Below the pieces are notes generated by a model. The model ran no database searches and had not been told where the DNA came from. It worked only from the letters and a program-made list of their open reading frames with translations. 10,399 nucleotides of DNA from the NCBI GenBank assembly GCA_002299245.1, contig DBOI01000143.1, positions 13,191 to 23,589 of the forward strand. The letters run 5' to 3'. Shown piece by piece: positions 1 through 6,216 of this stretch; the stretch's first letter is position 1, and each line of letters starts with the position of its first letter. A program made the position numbers and the translations under genes. This DNA is from Hydrogenovibrio sp. UBA650. Lineage in GTDB: Bacteria > Pseudomonadota > Gammaproteobacteria > Thiomicrospirales > Thiomicrospiraceae.

Positions 1-333
1 TTTGCTCTAATAGTCACTCTTTTTGCTGGTGTGATGATGGTAAGTAATACTCGTTTTCACTCTTTTAAAGAACTCAATTTAAAAGATAAGGTTCCATTTG
101 TTACCTTATTGCTTGTGGTACTCGTGTTTGTTGTCATTACCATCAAGCCAGCAATGATTCTATTCTTAATATTCCTTAGCTATGCCGTTTCTGGTCCAGT
201 GCTGACGCTTCTGACCTTAAAGAAAACTCGAGAGATGCGAAAAACTAATAAAGCTGAGGTTTCGAAAGAGACTGAAAATATAGATAGTGCTGAAGACAAA
301 AAAACACAAGATCAGACAAACCAAGATAAATAA
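1..333 (+). CDS. pssA: CDP-diacylglycerol-serine O-phosphatidyltransferase, C-terminal part (5' end outside window)
   Basis: This is the C-terminal part (110 codons plus stop) of an integral membrane CDP-alcohol phosphatidyltransferase, which makes phosphatidylserine from CDP-diacylglycerol and serine, the first step to phosphatidylethanolamine. The reading frame is open from base 1 to TAA at 331-333, so the start and the catalytic CDP-alcohol motif lie upstream. What is visible is a hydrophobic helix, the family-typical segment MVSNTRFHSFKELNLKDK, two further hydrophobic helices (including VPFVTLLLVVLVFVVITI) and the segment YAVSGPVLTLL. A highly charged Lys/Glu/Asp-rich tail of about 40 residues follows, presumably cytoplasmic. 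The tail looks variable and carries no recognised domain. In many proteobacteria pssA sits between ilv genes and leuA, and here leuA follows after 19 bases, so a shared transcript is likely. The assignment rests on the MVSN..F.SFK signature, membrane pattern and context. Confidence 0.85.
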   Translation, partial: FALIVTLFAGVMMVSNTRFHSFKELNLKDKVPFVTLLLVVLVFVVITIKPAMILFLIFLSYAVSGPVLTLLTLKKTREMRKTNKAEVSKETENIDSAEDKKTQDQTNQDK

Positions 334-352
334 CAAGAGGTCGAGAAAAATC

Positions 353-1897
353 ATGGCAGACCATTTAGTCATTTTTGATACCACCCTAAGAGATGGTGAG
401 CAGAGTCCTGGCGCATCAATGACCAAGGAAGAAAAAGTCCGCATTGCCAAGCAGTTAGAAAAGTTGCGTGTTGATGTTATTGAGGCAGGTTTTCCTGCGG
501 CAAGTGATGGTGACTTTGAATCTGTGCAAGCTGTTGCTTCTGTCGTTAAAGACAGTACTGTTTGTGGTTTGGCTCGTGCAGTGGAGACTGATATTGCACG
601 TGCTGGTGAAGCGATTAAGGCAGCCAATTCAGGACGCATTCACACCTTTATTGCTACCTCTCCTATTCATATGGAAAAGAAGTTGAGGATGTCGCCTGAT
701 CAAGTAGTAGATAAAGCTGTTTGGGCAGTAAAAAGAGCGCGGGATTTTACCGACAATGTTGAATTCTCTCCAGAAGATGCGGGGCGCTCTGAACTAGATT
801 TTTTATGTAGAGTTATTGAAGCAGCGATTGATGCCGGTGCAACAACCATCAATATTCCTGATACTGTGGGTTATAACATGCCTCATCAGTTTGGTCAGTT
901 ATTCCATAATTTACTAGAGAACATTCCAAACTCTGATAAAGCGATTTTTTCAGCTCACTGTCATAATGATTTAGGCATGGCAGCAGCCAATTCTCTGGCC
1001 GCAGTTCGAAATGGAGCTAGGCAGATCGAGTGTACTATCAATGGCCTTGGGGAAAGAGCTGGAAATACTGCTTTAGAAGAAGTCGTGATGGCGGTAAAAA
1101 CCCGCCAGGATATTTTTGATGTAGACACTCGAATTAACACTCGTGAAATCGTCAATGCTTCTCGCTTGGTTTCTAATATTACAGGTTTTGCCGTGCAACC
1201 GAATAAAGCAATTGTTGGAGCCAATGCTTTTGCACACGAGTCTGGAATTCATCAGGATGGGGTTTTAAAGCACCGTGAAACCTATGAGATTATGCTGGCT
1301 GAGGATGTGGGCTGGAGCACTAATAGAATGGTGTTGGGTAAGCACTCAGGTCGCAATGCATTCAAAACCAGGCTTGAAGAGTTGGGAATTGAGTTTGAAA
1401 CCGAGTTGGAACTTAATGAGGCATTTATCCGTTTTAAAGAGTTAGCAGATCGAAAACATGAGATTTATGATGAAGATCTGCAATCACTGGTTACAGATAA
1501 AAATATCCAGCGAGTTGAAAATGTTAGTTATCGTTTAGTTTCCTTAAAAGCGTCAACTGCGACGGGAGAAAATCCGCAAGTAGAGGTGACTCTCTGGATA
1601 AATGGTAATGAAGCTAGTGCATTGGCTTCTGGTAGCGGTGTTATTGATGCTGCTTTTAAAGCCATTGAGTCTCTTGTTGAGTCTGATGCCTGCCTTCAGT
1701 TGTATTCAGTTAACAATGTCACCGATGGTACTGACTCATTAGGAGAGACCTCTGTTCGTCTTGAGAAGGCTGGTCGTATTGTAAATGGACAAGGGTCTGA
1801 TACCGATATCGTCACCTCCTCAGCGAAAGCTTACATTAACGCTTTAAATAAACTGCTGACTGACGGCTCAAAAGCTCACCCTCAAGCACCGGTTTAA
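353..1897 (+). CDS. leuA: 2-isopropylmalate synthase
   Basis: Cytosolic enzyme of 514 residues (E. coli: 523) that condenses acetyl-CoA with 2-oxoisovalerate in the first committed step of leucine synthesis. The N-terminal TIM barrel carries the signature FDTTLRDGEQSPG (residues 8-20), the metal-binding HCHNDLG (202-208), GLGERAGN (231-238) and HESGIHQDG (295-303). A linker containing GKHSGR (329-334) leads to the C-terminal leucine-sensing domain from about residue 385, with NNVTDGTDSLGE (454-465) and TDIVTSSAKAYINALN (484-499). Catalytic and regulatory parts are both complete, so feedback inhibition by leucine is expected. The ATG at 353 is chosen because homology begins there and AAGAGG lies at 335-340; an upstream in-frame ATG at 287 would overlap pssA. 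The stop TAA is followed at once by a second in-frame TAA. No leuB, leuC or leuD is nearby, and no leader peptide with Leu codons is visible. Confidence 0.97.
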   Translation: MADHLVIFDTTLRDGEQSPGASMTKEEKVRIAKQLEKLRVDVIEAGFPAASDGDFESVQAVASVVKDSTVCGLARAVETDIARAGEAIKAANSGRIHTFIATSPIHMEKKLRMSPDQVVDKAVWAVKRARDFTDNVEFSPEDAGRSELDFLCRVIEAAIDAGATTINIPDTVGYNMPHQFGQLFHNLLENIPNSDKAIFSAHCHNDLGMAAANSLAAVRNGARQIECTINGLGERAGNTALEEVVMAVKTRQDIFDVDTRINTREIVNASRLVSNITGFAVQPNKAIVGANAFAHESGIHQDGVLKHRETYEIMLAEDVGWSTNRMVLGKHSGRNAFKTRLEELGIEFETELELNEAFIRFKELADRKHEIYDEDLQSLVTDKNIQRVENVSYRLVSLKASTATGENPQVEVTLWINGNEASALASGSGVIDAAFKAIESLVESDACLQLYSVNNVTDGTDSLGETSVRLEKAGRIVNGQGSDTDIVTSSAKAYINALNKLLTDGSKAHPQAPV

Positions 1898-1931
1898 TAA
1901 AAGATTCTTTGAATCTCTAAGTATTACTAAA

Positions 1932-2600
1932 ATGGCGCAGCTCAAGAATTCATCTCAACTATTTTCCATGCTAGGTGGTACAAGCTGGATAGTCCGTGAT
2001 TCGGATCTATTTGCCGGGCTGACTAGAAAGTCGAGTAAAGCTTCTGCCGAAGAAGCTTTAGGCTTACAAACGAGCGATGCGCCTGACTCTAATCAACCTA
2101 TTGATGATCAAGTTTCCAGCACTGAGTCGCCTGAGCAAACTACTTTCGGTATCACCAATCAAAGTCTGTCTTCAAAGTCTGAAAACTTAGAAAATTTGGC
2201 TGTTAATCAAGCCGTTATAACTGATAAACAGTCAAACAACAACATATTACATAATACTGTTGTTGTTTTAGGTTCAGGTCTTGATTTGATTTGGGAAAAT
2301 GAAGACGAAGAGGCCTGGCAGCTTTGGCAAAACATAGTGTTTGCCTTTGGCTGGCAAGACTTTCAAACGGTTTTTTACGATCTTGACCACTTGGTTTCTG
2401 AAGGTATGGTGCTATCTACCATTGAAGAGGTCATTGAATCAGGGGTTGAGTGGGTGTTGACCATGGATGCGGATCATGCAATAGCCGAGCAATTGGTTGA
2501 TGGCGTTCAAGTAATTGAAGTGCCTGATTTTGAGTCTATGTTGTCTGATCCTCATGCCAAAAAAGGTTTTTATGAATCTGTTATGCAGTTTGTTAACTAG
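1932..2600 (+). CDS. holD: Probable DNA polymerase III psi subunit (HolD-like), with a long disordered insert
   Basis: Protein of 222 residues of low conservation. I assign it to HolD, the clamp-loader subunit that links the chi-SSB contact to the gamma/tau complex, for three reasons. First, residues 10-24 (LFSMLGGTSWIVRDS) align with the N-terminal E. coli psi segment LQQLGITQWSLRRP, the part that contacts the clamp-loader collar. Second, the C-terminal DPHAKKGFYESVMQF (206-220) matches NPTARAALWQQICTYE near the end of E. coli psi. Third, it lies directly upstream of rimI, the standard gammaproteobacterial holD position. The globular part spans about residues 106-205. Between it and the N-terminal peptide lies a Ser/Gln/Asn/Glu-rich stretch (about 32-104) with no hydrophobic pattern, making the protein much longer than the E. 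coli one (137). There is no clear Shine-Dalgarno sequence before ATG 1932. TAG is followed by a second TAG. The comparison is from memory; a structure prediction with chi would settle it. Confidence 0.68.
   Translation: MAQLKNSSQLFSMLGGTSWIVRDSDLFAGLTRKSSKASAEEALGLQTSDAPDSNQPIDDQVSSTESPEQTTFGITNQSLSSKSENLENLAVNQAVITDKQSNNNILHNTVVVLGSGLDLIWENEDEEAWQLWQNIVFAFGWQDFQTVFYDLDHLVSEGMVLSTIEEVIESGVEWVLTMDADHAIAEQLVDGVQVIEVPDFESMLSDPHAKKGFYESVMQFVN
2234..2268 (+). other. Long near-perfect hairpin inside holD
   Basis: The arms AAACAACAACA (2234-2244) and TGTTGTTGTTT (2258-2268) are exact reverse complements. Inside them TATTA (2245-2249) and TAATA (2252-2256) pair again, with a single unpaired C at 2257. 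Together they form one stem of about 15-16 pairs with a very small loop. In protein terms the hairpin falls at the boundary between the disordered insert and the globular domain of HolD (around residues 101-113). Its role is unknown. It is not a standard terminator, because the stem is AT-rich and only a short T run ends it. Confidence 0.6.
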
Positions 2601-2614
2601 TAGAGTATTTGCGT

Positions 2615-2619
2615 AGAGG
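2615..2619 (+). promoter_or_regulatory. Ribosome binding site that supports the GTG start of rimI
   Basis: AGAGG ends 7 bases before GTG at 2627. The next in-frame ATG (2651) has no comparable purine-rich sequence at a proper distance, so the GTG is preferred. Confidence 0.6.
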
Positions 2620-2626
2620 CTAGTAA

Positions 2627-3112
2627 GTGGATTTGCAAGAATTCAGTTATATGCGTTCGATGGATGAATCCGATCTAACGGTCGTTTATGAGATTGAACA
2701 GCAGGCCTACCAATTTCCGTGGAGTCTTCAGGGATTTGAAAAGAGTCTCGACCAAGGGCTTAATTATCTATTCTGTAATCGTCAAGATGCTGTATTGGGA
2801 TATTGTTGTATTCTCCCTGTTTTGAACGAAGCTCACATTCTTAACTTTTGCGTTTCTCCAGCATTTCAGCGCAAAGGGGTTGCTCGCCAAGCCTTAGCAG
2901 AAGTTATCAGGGTCCTCAAAGCGAGCAACTATGAGATTGCCATGCTTGAAGTTCGAGTGTCAAATCTCGCTGCACGCAACCTTTATAGTCAGTTTGGTTT
3001 TTCTGAAGATGGACTTAGAAAAGCTTATTATCGAGACCAGAGCTGGGATGAAGAGCGACAGCAACTAGTGGCCTGCAAAGAGGATGCGGTATTGATGTCG
3101 CTTTGTTTCTAA
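2627..3112 (+). CDS. rimI: Ribosomal protein S18 alanine N-acetyltransferase
   Basis: GNAT-family acetyltransferase of 161 residues (E. coli RimI: 148) that acetylates the N-terminal alanine of ribosomal protein S18 using acetyl-CoA in the cytosol. Visible landmarks are IEQQAYQFPW (23-32, matching IEQRAHAFPW in E. coli), the beta strand and acetyl-CoA pyrophosphate loop VSPAFQRKGVA (76-86), LEVRVSN (107-113) holding the expected catalytic glutamate (Glu108), and NLYSQFGF (118-125) holding the expected catalytic tyrosine (Tyr120). The C-terminus is about 13 residues longer than in E. coli. The start is GTG at 2627. It follows the holD candidate after 26 bases, as holD-rimI does in other gammaproteobacteria, so the two are probably one transcript. 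It ends 7 bases from the convergent suhB with no visible terminator between them. Confidence 0.92.
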   Translation: MDLQEFSYMRSMDESDLTVVYEIEQQAYQFPWSLQGFEKSLDQGLNYLFCNRQDAVLGYCCILPVLNEAHILNFCVSPAFQRKGVARQALAEVIRVLKASNYEIAMLEVRVSNLAARNLYSQFGFSEDGLRKAYYRDQSWDEERQQLVACKEDAVLMSLCF

Positions 3113-3119
3113 GATCTAC

Positions 3120-3929
3120 TTATTTACGAAGGTCTTGTGGAATAGTTTTGCCAATAGTCTGTGCCATATGTTTGTAAAGTTTGGTATTAGACGCAATTAT
3201 GTTTCCACTTTTCAGGAAGTTGTCTCCACCTTGAAAATCAGTTGCCAGGCCTCCAGCTTCACGAATTAAAAGTGCGCCAGCGGCAATATCCCAAGGCTTA
3301 AGATTCATCTCCCAGAAGCCATCCACTCGACCACAAGCTACATAGGCTAGATCGAGAGCAGCAGACCCCGGTCTACGTATCCCAGCAGTTTGTGTCATAA
3401 AGGCTTTAAAGCTCTCCATATAGGCATCTAAGTAACCAAAGTCATGGTATGGAAATCCGGTTGCCAGCAGCGCATCATCAAGTGTTTTCTGTTGGCTAAC
3501 TCTAATTCTGCGGTTGTTTAAAGTGGCGCCTTCGCCGCGGCTAGCTGAGAACATTTCGTCTCGAGTTGGATCATAGATGCAGGCGTGTTCTAAACGACCT
3601 TTTACTTCAACTGCTATAGAGACTGCAAACTGTGGAAACTGGTGCAGAAAATTTGTTGTGCCATCTAATGGGTCAATAATCCATCGAGTTTGCGATCGAT
3701 TCTCCGCAGAATTGTCTTCGCCGCTTTCTTCTGCAAAGATGTGATGGTCTGGATAATATTTTTTGATGGTCTGAATAATGGTTATCTCAGCCTCTTTGTC
3801 GACTTCACTGACATAATCATTTTTGCCTTTGTGTTCAATATTTAGTTTGTCAATATCATCTAGGTGGCCGAGAATCTTCTGACCTGCACTACGGGCTGCT
3901 TGGGTGGCGATATTAAGAAGAGGTTGCAT
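3120..3929 (-). CDS. suhB: Inositol-1-monophosphatase family protein SuhB
   Basis: Mg2+-dependent phosphatase of 269 residues (E. coli: 267), closely matching E. coli SuhB along its length. Metal and substrate motifs are present: AEESGE (66-71), WIIDPLDGTTNF (83-94) and KPWDIAAGALLIREAGG (211-227). RRPGSAALDLAYVACGRVDGFWE (185-207) is also typical. The family hydrolyses myo-inositol 1-phosphate; E. coli SuhB additionally binds NusA and RNA polymerase as part of the rRNA antitermination complex. The latter role is inferred from close similarity. The ATG at 3927-3929 (reading MQPLLNIATQAARSAG) is chosen because E. coli SuhB starts at the same point (MHPMLNIAVRAARKAG). An upstream in-frame ATG would add ten residues unlike the family. 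AAGGA lies about a dozen bases upstream. suhB diverges from trmJ and converges with rimI. Confidence 0.95.
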   Translation of the reverse strand: MQPLLNIATQAARSAGQKILGHLDDIDKLNIEHKGKNDYVSEVDKEAEITIIQTIKKYYPDHHIFAEESGEDNSAENRSQTRWIIDPLDGTTNFLHQFPQFAVSIAVEVKGRLEHACIYDPTRDEMFSASRGEGATLNNRRIRVSQQKTLDDALLATGFPYHDFGYLDAYMESFKAFMTQTAGIRRPGSAALDLAYVACGRVDGFWEMNLKPWDIAAGALLIREAGGLATDFQGGDNFLKSGNIIASNTKLYKHMAQTIGKTIPQDLRK

Positions 3930-3968
3930 AATAAATAGATCCTTGAGTAATAGACACATTTCTGCTCG

Positions 3969-3974
3969 ATTATG
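3969..3974 (-). promoter_or_regulatory. Possible -10 element of suhB
   Basis: On the - strand this reads CATAAT, five of six matches to TATAAT, placing transcription start about 32 bases before the suhB ATG. No good -35 box is found at 16-18 bases upstream, so the call is weak. Confidence 0.3.
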
Positions 3975-4044
3975 ATTCAGGGCAGACTAATTGACTGTGA
4001 ACGGTTAAAATAGCTTTTTTTTAAATAACTGAGATTCGCCGATT

Positions 4045-4061
4045 GTCAAAGCGGCGTTGAC
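4045..4061. promoter_or_regulatory. Short inverted repeat in the suhB-trmJ gap
   Basis: GTCAA and TTGAC are separated by 7 bases (4045-4049 and 4057-4061), ending 21 bases before the trmJ start. It could be a protein-binding dyad or part of the trmJ leader. The rest of the gap (3930-4082) shows TTGACT at 3991 and a run of eight T at 4015-4022, but no convincing paired -35 and -10 for trmJ. Confidence 0.25.
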
Positions 4062-4082
4062 CGCAGAGAATTATAACGGAAA

Positions 4083-4862
4083 ATGGCGATGATTGAAGAT
4101 TACCGGCTGGATCCTGGCCTGGCAAAAATTCGCATAGTGTTGGTCGAAACCTCACACCCCGGCAATATTGGCGGGATTGCTAGGGCAATGAAAAATATGG
4201 GATTAAGTCAGTTGGTGTTGGTAAACCCCAAAGAATTTCCCAGTCAAGTTGCTTCAGCTCGAGCTTCAAGTGCAACCGATGTACTTGATCAAGCTAGAGT
4301 TGTAGAAAGTTTGGATGAAGCGATTCAAGGCACAAAGGTTGTTGTAGGTGCGAGCGCTCGTTTGCGCAAAGTCTCTTGGCCACAGTTGGATGTAAGAGAG
4401 ACGGCTGAACTTGCCTTGCAAACAATTGAAGACGGAGAGGTTGCTCTGGTATTTGGTCGCGAGGATTCGGGGCTGAGTAATGCAGAGCTGGATAAGTGTC
4501 ATTATCTGGCACATATTCCAACTAATCCAACTTATAGCTCACTGAATATTGGGGCGGCAGTTCAAGTGTTCGCCTATGAGTGCTTGATGGCAACTCAAAT
4601 TGAATCGGTTCACAACAAGGGCTACCGTCATAAACTAGCGACGACCGAACAGCTCGAAGGGTTTTATGATCACCTTTACCAGGCCTTACAAGATATTGAG
4701 TTTTTAGACCCGAGTAAAAATGCGCGTTTTATGAGAAGGATGCGCCGATTATTTAATCGCTCACAGTTGGATGTGAAAGAGATTGATATTCTTAGAGGAA
4801 TTTTAACTGCGGCTCAAAGAAAAGCCGGGATAAATCCAGCAGAAGCCGCAGAAAATAAATAG
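4083..4862 (+). CDS. trmJ: tRNA (cytidine(32)/uridine(32)-2'-O)-methyltransferase TrmJ
   Basis: SPOUT-class methyltransferase of 259 residues (E. coli TrmJ/YfhQ: 246) that adds a 2'-O-methyl group to position 32 of the anticodon loop of some tRNAs, using S-adenosylmethionine. The SPOUT domain shows LVETSHPGNIGGIARAMKNMG (residues 20-40), VALVFGREDSGLSNAEL (120-136) and IPTNPTYSSLNIGAAVQV (145-162), the last two forming the knot and cofactor site. The C-terminal extension with RFMRRMRRLFNR and DILRGIL is typical of TrmJ rather than of other SPOUT enzymes. A second in-frame ATG at 4089 sits 8 bases after CGGA (4077-4080), whereas 4083 is only 2 bases from it, so translation may really start at 4089 and the protein lose two residues. 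It heads trmJ-cysE-iscR-iscA; trmJ, cysE and iscR are adjacent in this order in Pseudomonas as well. Confidence 0.95.
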   Translation: MAMIEDYRLDPGLAKIRIVLVETSHPGNIGGIARAMKNMGLSQLVLVNPKEFPSQVASARASSATDVLDQARVVESLDEAIQGTKVVVGASARLRKVSWPQLDVRETAELALQTIEDGEVALVFGREDSGLSNAELDKCHYLAHIPTNPTYSSLNIGAAVQVFAYECLMATQIESVHNKGYRHKLATTEQLEGFYDHLYQALQDIEFLDPSKNARFMRRMRRLFNRSQLDVKEIDILRGILTAAQRKAGINPAEAAENK

Positions 4863-4891
4863 TCGATACTATTTAAATAGAGAAATGAGAG

Positions 4892-5680
4892 ATGTTTAAA
4901 CGTTTAAGATCTGATATTAACTGTGTGTTTGATAGAGATCCTGCAGCTAGAAATACCTTTGAGGTTTTGACGACCTACCCAGGTCTGCATGCACTGCTTT
5001 TTTATCGTCTAGCGCATGGCTTGTGGAAGTTGAAGTTAAAATGGCTGGCACGTTTTATCTCTGGCTTTGCCAGGTGGTTTACAGGGATTGAAATTCACCC
5101 AGCAGCAAAAATTGGACAGCGCTTTTTTATAGACCATGGAATGGGCGTGGTGATTGGTGAAACTGCTGAGATTGGAGATGACTGTACTTTATATCATGGT
5201 GTTACCCTCGGTGGGACATCCTGGCAAAAAGGCAAGCGCCATCCAACCTTGGGTGATGGTGTCGTGGTCGGCGCTGGGGCGAAAGTATTAGGCCCGATTG
5301 AGATTGGCAATGATGCGCGGATAGGCTCTAACGCAGTAGTCGTTAAAGCTGTTGGAGTAGGGGAAACTGTAGTTGGGATTCCTGGAAGAAAAGTTAATCC
5401 TAATACCGATGAGCAGCAAAAACGTCGGGCAAAAATGGCTGAAAAAATTGGTTTTGATGCTTATGGTGTTAGTCAAGAGATGGCAGACCCTGTCGAGAAA
5501 GCGATCTACAGCTTGTTGGATCATATCCAGGTTCAGGACGAGAAACTAGAAAAAATGGCCAAAAGTCTGGCAGAGGTCACGGGTGAATCAATTGATATGA
5601 AGTTGCCCGATTTGGACGATGTTATTCTTGAACCCGAAGATCCTGAGCAAGCTGCGCATCTAAAGAAAAAAAGTGATTAA
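4892..5680 (+). CDS. cysE: Serine O-acetyltransferase
   Basis: Cytosolic hexapeptide-repeat enzyme of 262 residues that converts serine and acetyl-CoA to O-acetylserine, the direct precursor of cysteine. The N-terminal helical part (FEVLTTYPGLHALLFYRLAH, 23-42) precedes a left-handed beta helix with repeats such as GIEIHPAAKIG (65-75). The active-site segments FIDHGMGVVIGETAEIG (78-94) and YHGVTLGGTSW (100-110) provide the conserved Asp-His and His, and IGSNAVVVK and VVGIPGRKV close the helix. The protein has a long charged C-terminal extension ending KKKSD. It therefore lacks the terminal isoleucine through which E. coli CysE docks into the CysK active site, so a standard cysteine synthase complex is not expected. 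It lies 29 bases after trmJ. A cysE gene next to iscR usually fits with cysteine supply for IscS, but iscS is missing here. Confidence 0.95.
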   Translation: MFKRLRSDINCVFDRDPAARNTFEVLTTYPGLHALLFYRLAHGLWKLKLKWLARFISGFARWFTGIEIHPAAKIGQRFFIDHGMGVVIGETAEIGDDCTLYHGVTLGGTSWQKGKRHPTLGDGVVVGAGAKVLGPIEIGNDARIGSNAVVVKAVGVGETVVGIPGRKVNPNTDEQQKRRAKMAEKIGFDAYGVSQEMADPVEKAIYSLLDHIQVQDEKLEKMAKSLAEVTGESIDMKLPDLDDVILEPEDPEQAAHLKKKSD

Positions 5681-5696
5681 CTGCAAGCTTTGCCTT

Positions 5697-5706
5697 TGAT
5701 TAATCA
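5697..5706. promoter_or_regulatory. Perfect 10-base palindrome upstream of the iscR -35 box
   Basis: TGATTAATCA is its own reverse complement and ends 4 bases before the -35 box. The half TGATTAA also occurs at 5674-5680, overlapping the cysE stop codon. It is a possible activator or repressor site; the function is inferred only from position. Confidence 0.3.
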
Positions 5707-5709
5707 TTC

Positions 5710-5738
5710 TTGAGTGTTTTACTTGGTTATTATATAAT
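5710..5738 (+). promoter_or_regulatory. Sigma-70 promoter of iscR
   Basis: TTGAGT (5710-5715) and a perfect TATAAT (5733-5738) are separated by exactly 17 bases. Transcription would start near 5745, giving a leader of about 25 bases before the iscR ATG. This lets iscR-iscA be expressed independently of trmJ-cysE. Confidence 0.8.
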
Positions 5739-5759
5739 TCTGCGGAATATTATAATATT
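5729..5759. promoter_or_regulatory. Probable operator over the iscR -10 and start site
   Basis: Two AT-rich dyads are nested here. ATTATATAATTC (5729-5740) and GAATATTATAAT (5745-5756) match as inverted arms at 10 of 12 positions around TGCG, covering the -10 box and the predicted start site. Within the right side, AATATTATAATATT (5746-5759) is a perfect 14-base palindrome. The position is ideal for autorepression by IscR. However, I see neither the GACT/AGTC core of the enterobacterial type 1 site nor the CC/GG spacing of type 2 sites. AT-rich palindromes arise easily by chance, which lowers confidence. Confidence 0.5.
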
Positions 5760-5769
5760 GGGTAAAACA

Positions 5770-6204
5770 ATGAAACTGACGTCGAAGGGTCGATACGCCG
5801 TTACAGCAATGATTGATATTGCTTTAAATCAAGATAAAGGGGCAATTACTTTATCTTTGATATCTGAACGACAAGGGATCTCACTGTCCTATCTAGAACA
5901 ACTGTTTTCAAAACTTAAAAAAGCTGGTCTGGTGTCCAGTGCTCGCGGTCCTGGGGGCGGATATCGCTTAAGTCGTTCTGCTAATGGCATCTCGATCGGA
6001 GATATTATTCATGCGGTTGATGAGAGTGTTGATATCCGTAAATGTGGCGGCGCTGCAAATTGTAATGGCGGCGAAGAGTGTTTATCTCACGAACTCTGGA
6101 CTTCTTTGAGTTTTACCATTGAAACTTTCCTCAAAAGTATTACACTTCAAGATGTAGTTGATAACAAAGAGACGAATGTTATCAAGCAAGTCAATTTTGG
6201 ATAG
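5770..6204 (+). CDS. iscR: Fe-S cluster sensing transcriptional regulator IscR
   Basis: Rrf2-family regulator of 144 residues. The N-terminal winged helix (MKLTSKGRYAVTAMIDIALN, then ISERQGISLSYLEQLFSKL at 31-49 and the wing RGPGGGYRL at 59-67) is nearly identical to E. coli IscR. The [2Fe-2S] ligands are intact: Cys92, Cys98, Cys104 and His107, in the spacing C-x5-C-x5-C-x2-H, the same numbering as in E. coli. It should therefore switch DNA binding with cluster loading and repress its own promoter. The C-terminal tail after residue 130 is about 18 residues shorter than in E. coli. ATG 5770 is fixed by homology; a longer frame opening with TTG at 5710 would translate the promoter itself. It is followed after 12 bases by iscA, not by iscS and iscU as is usual. 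Confidence 0.96.
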   Translation: MKLTSKGRYAVTAMIDIALNQDKGAITLSLISERQGISLSYLEQLFSKLKKAGLVSSARGPGGGYRLSRSANGISIGDIIHAVDESVDIRKCGGAANCNGGEECLSHELWTSLSFTIETFLKSITLQDVVDNKETNVIKQVNFG

Positions 6205-6216
6205 GTTTTAAAACAA

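Noticed and set aside
287..352. In-frame upstream start for leuA
   Set aside because: It would overlap pssA, adds 22 Lys/Arg/Asn-rich residues unlike LeuA, and the ribosome binding site fits ATG 353.
217..639. Open frame of 140 codons on the - strand across the pssA end and leuA start
   Set aside because: It overlaps two well-supported genes, has no family resemblance and reads as an antisense shadow of leuA.
1902..1916. AGATTC-TTT-GAATCT hairpin after leuA as a terminator
   Set aside because: The stem has only 6 pairs, is AT-rich and has no T run after it, and the next gene is close on the same strand.
3991..4022. TTGACT with TAAAAT as a trmJ promoter
   Set aside because: The hexamers are only 9 bases apart, and the next -10-like sequence is 25 bases away, so neither spacing works.
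5710..5769. Longer IscR starting with TTG
   Set aside because: The added segment is the -35/-10 promoter region itself, and IscR homology begins exactly at ATG 5770.
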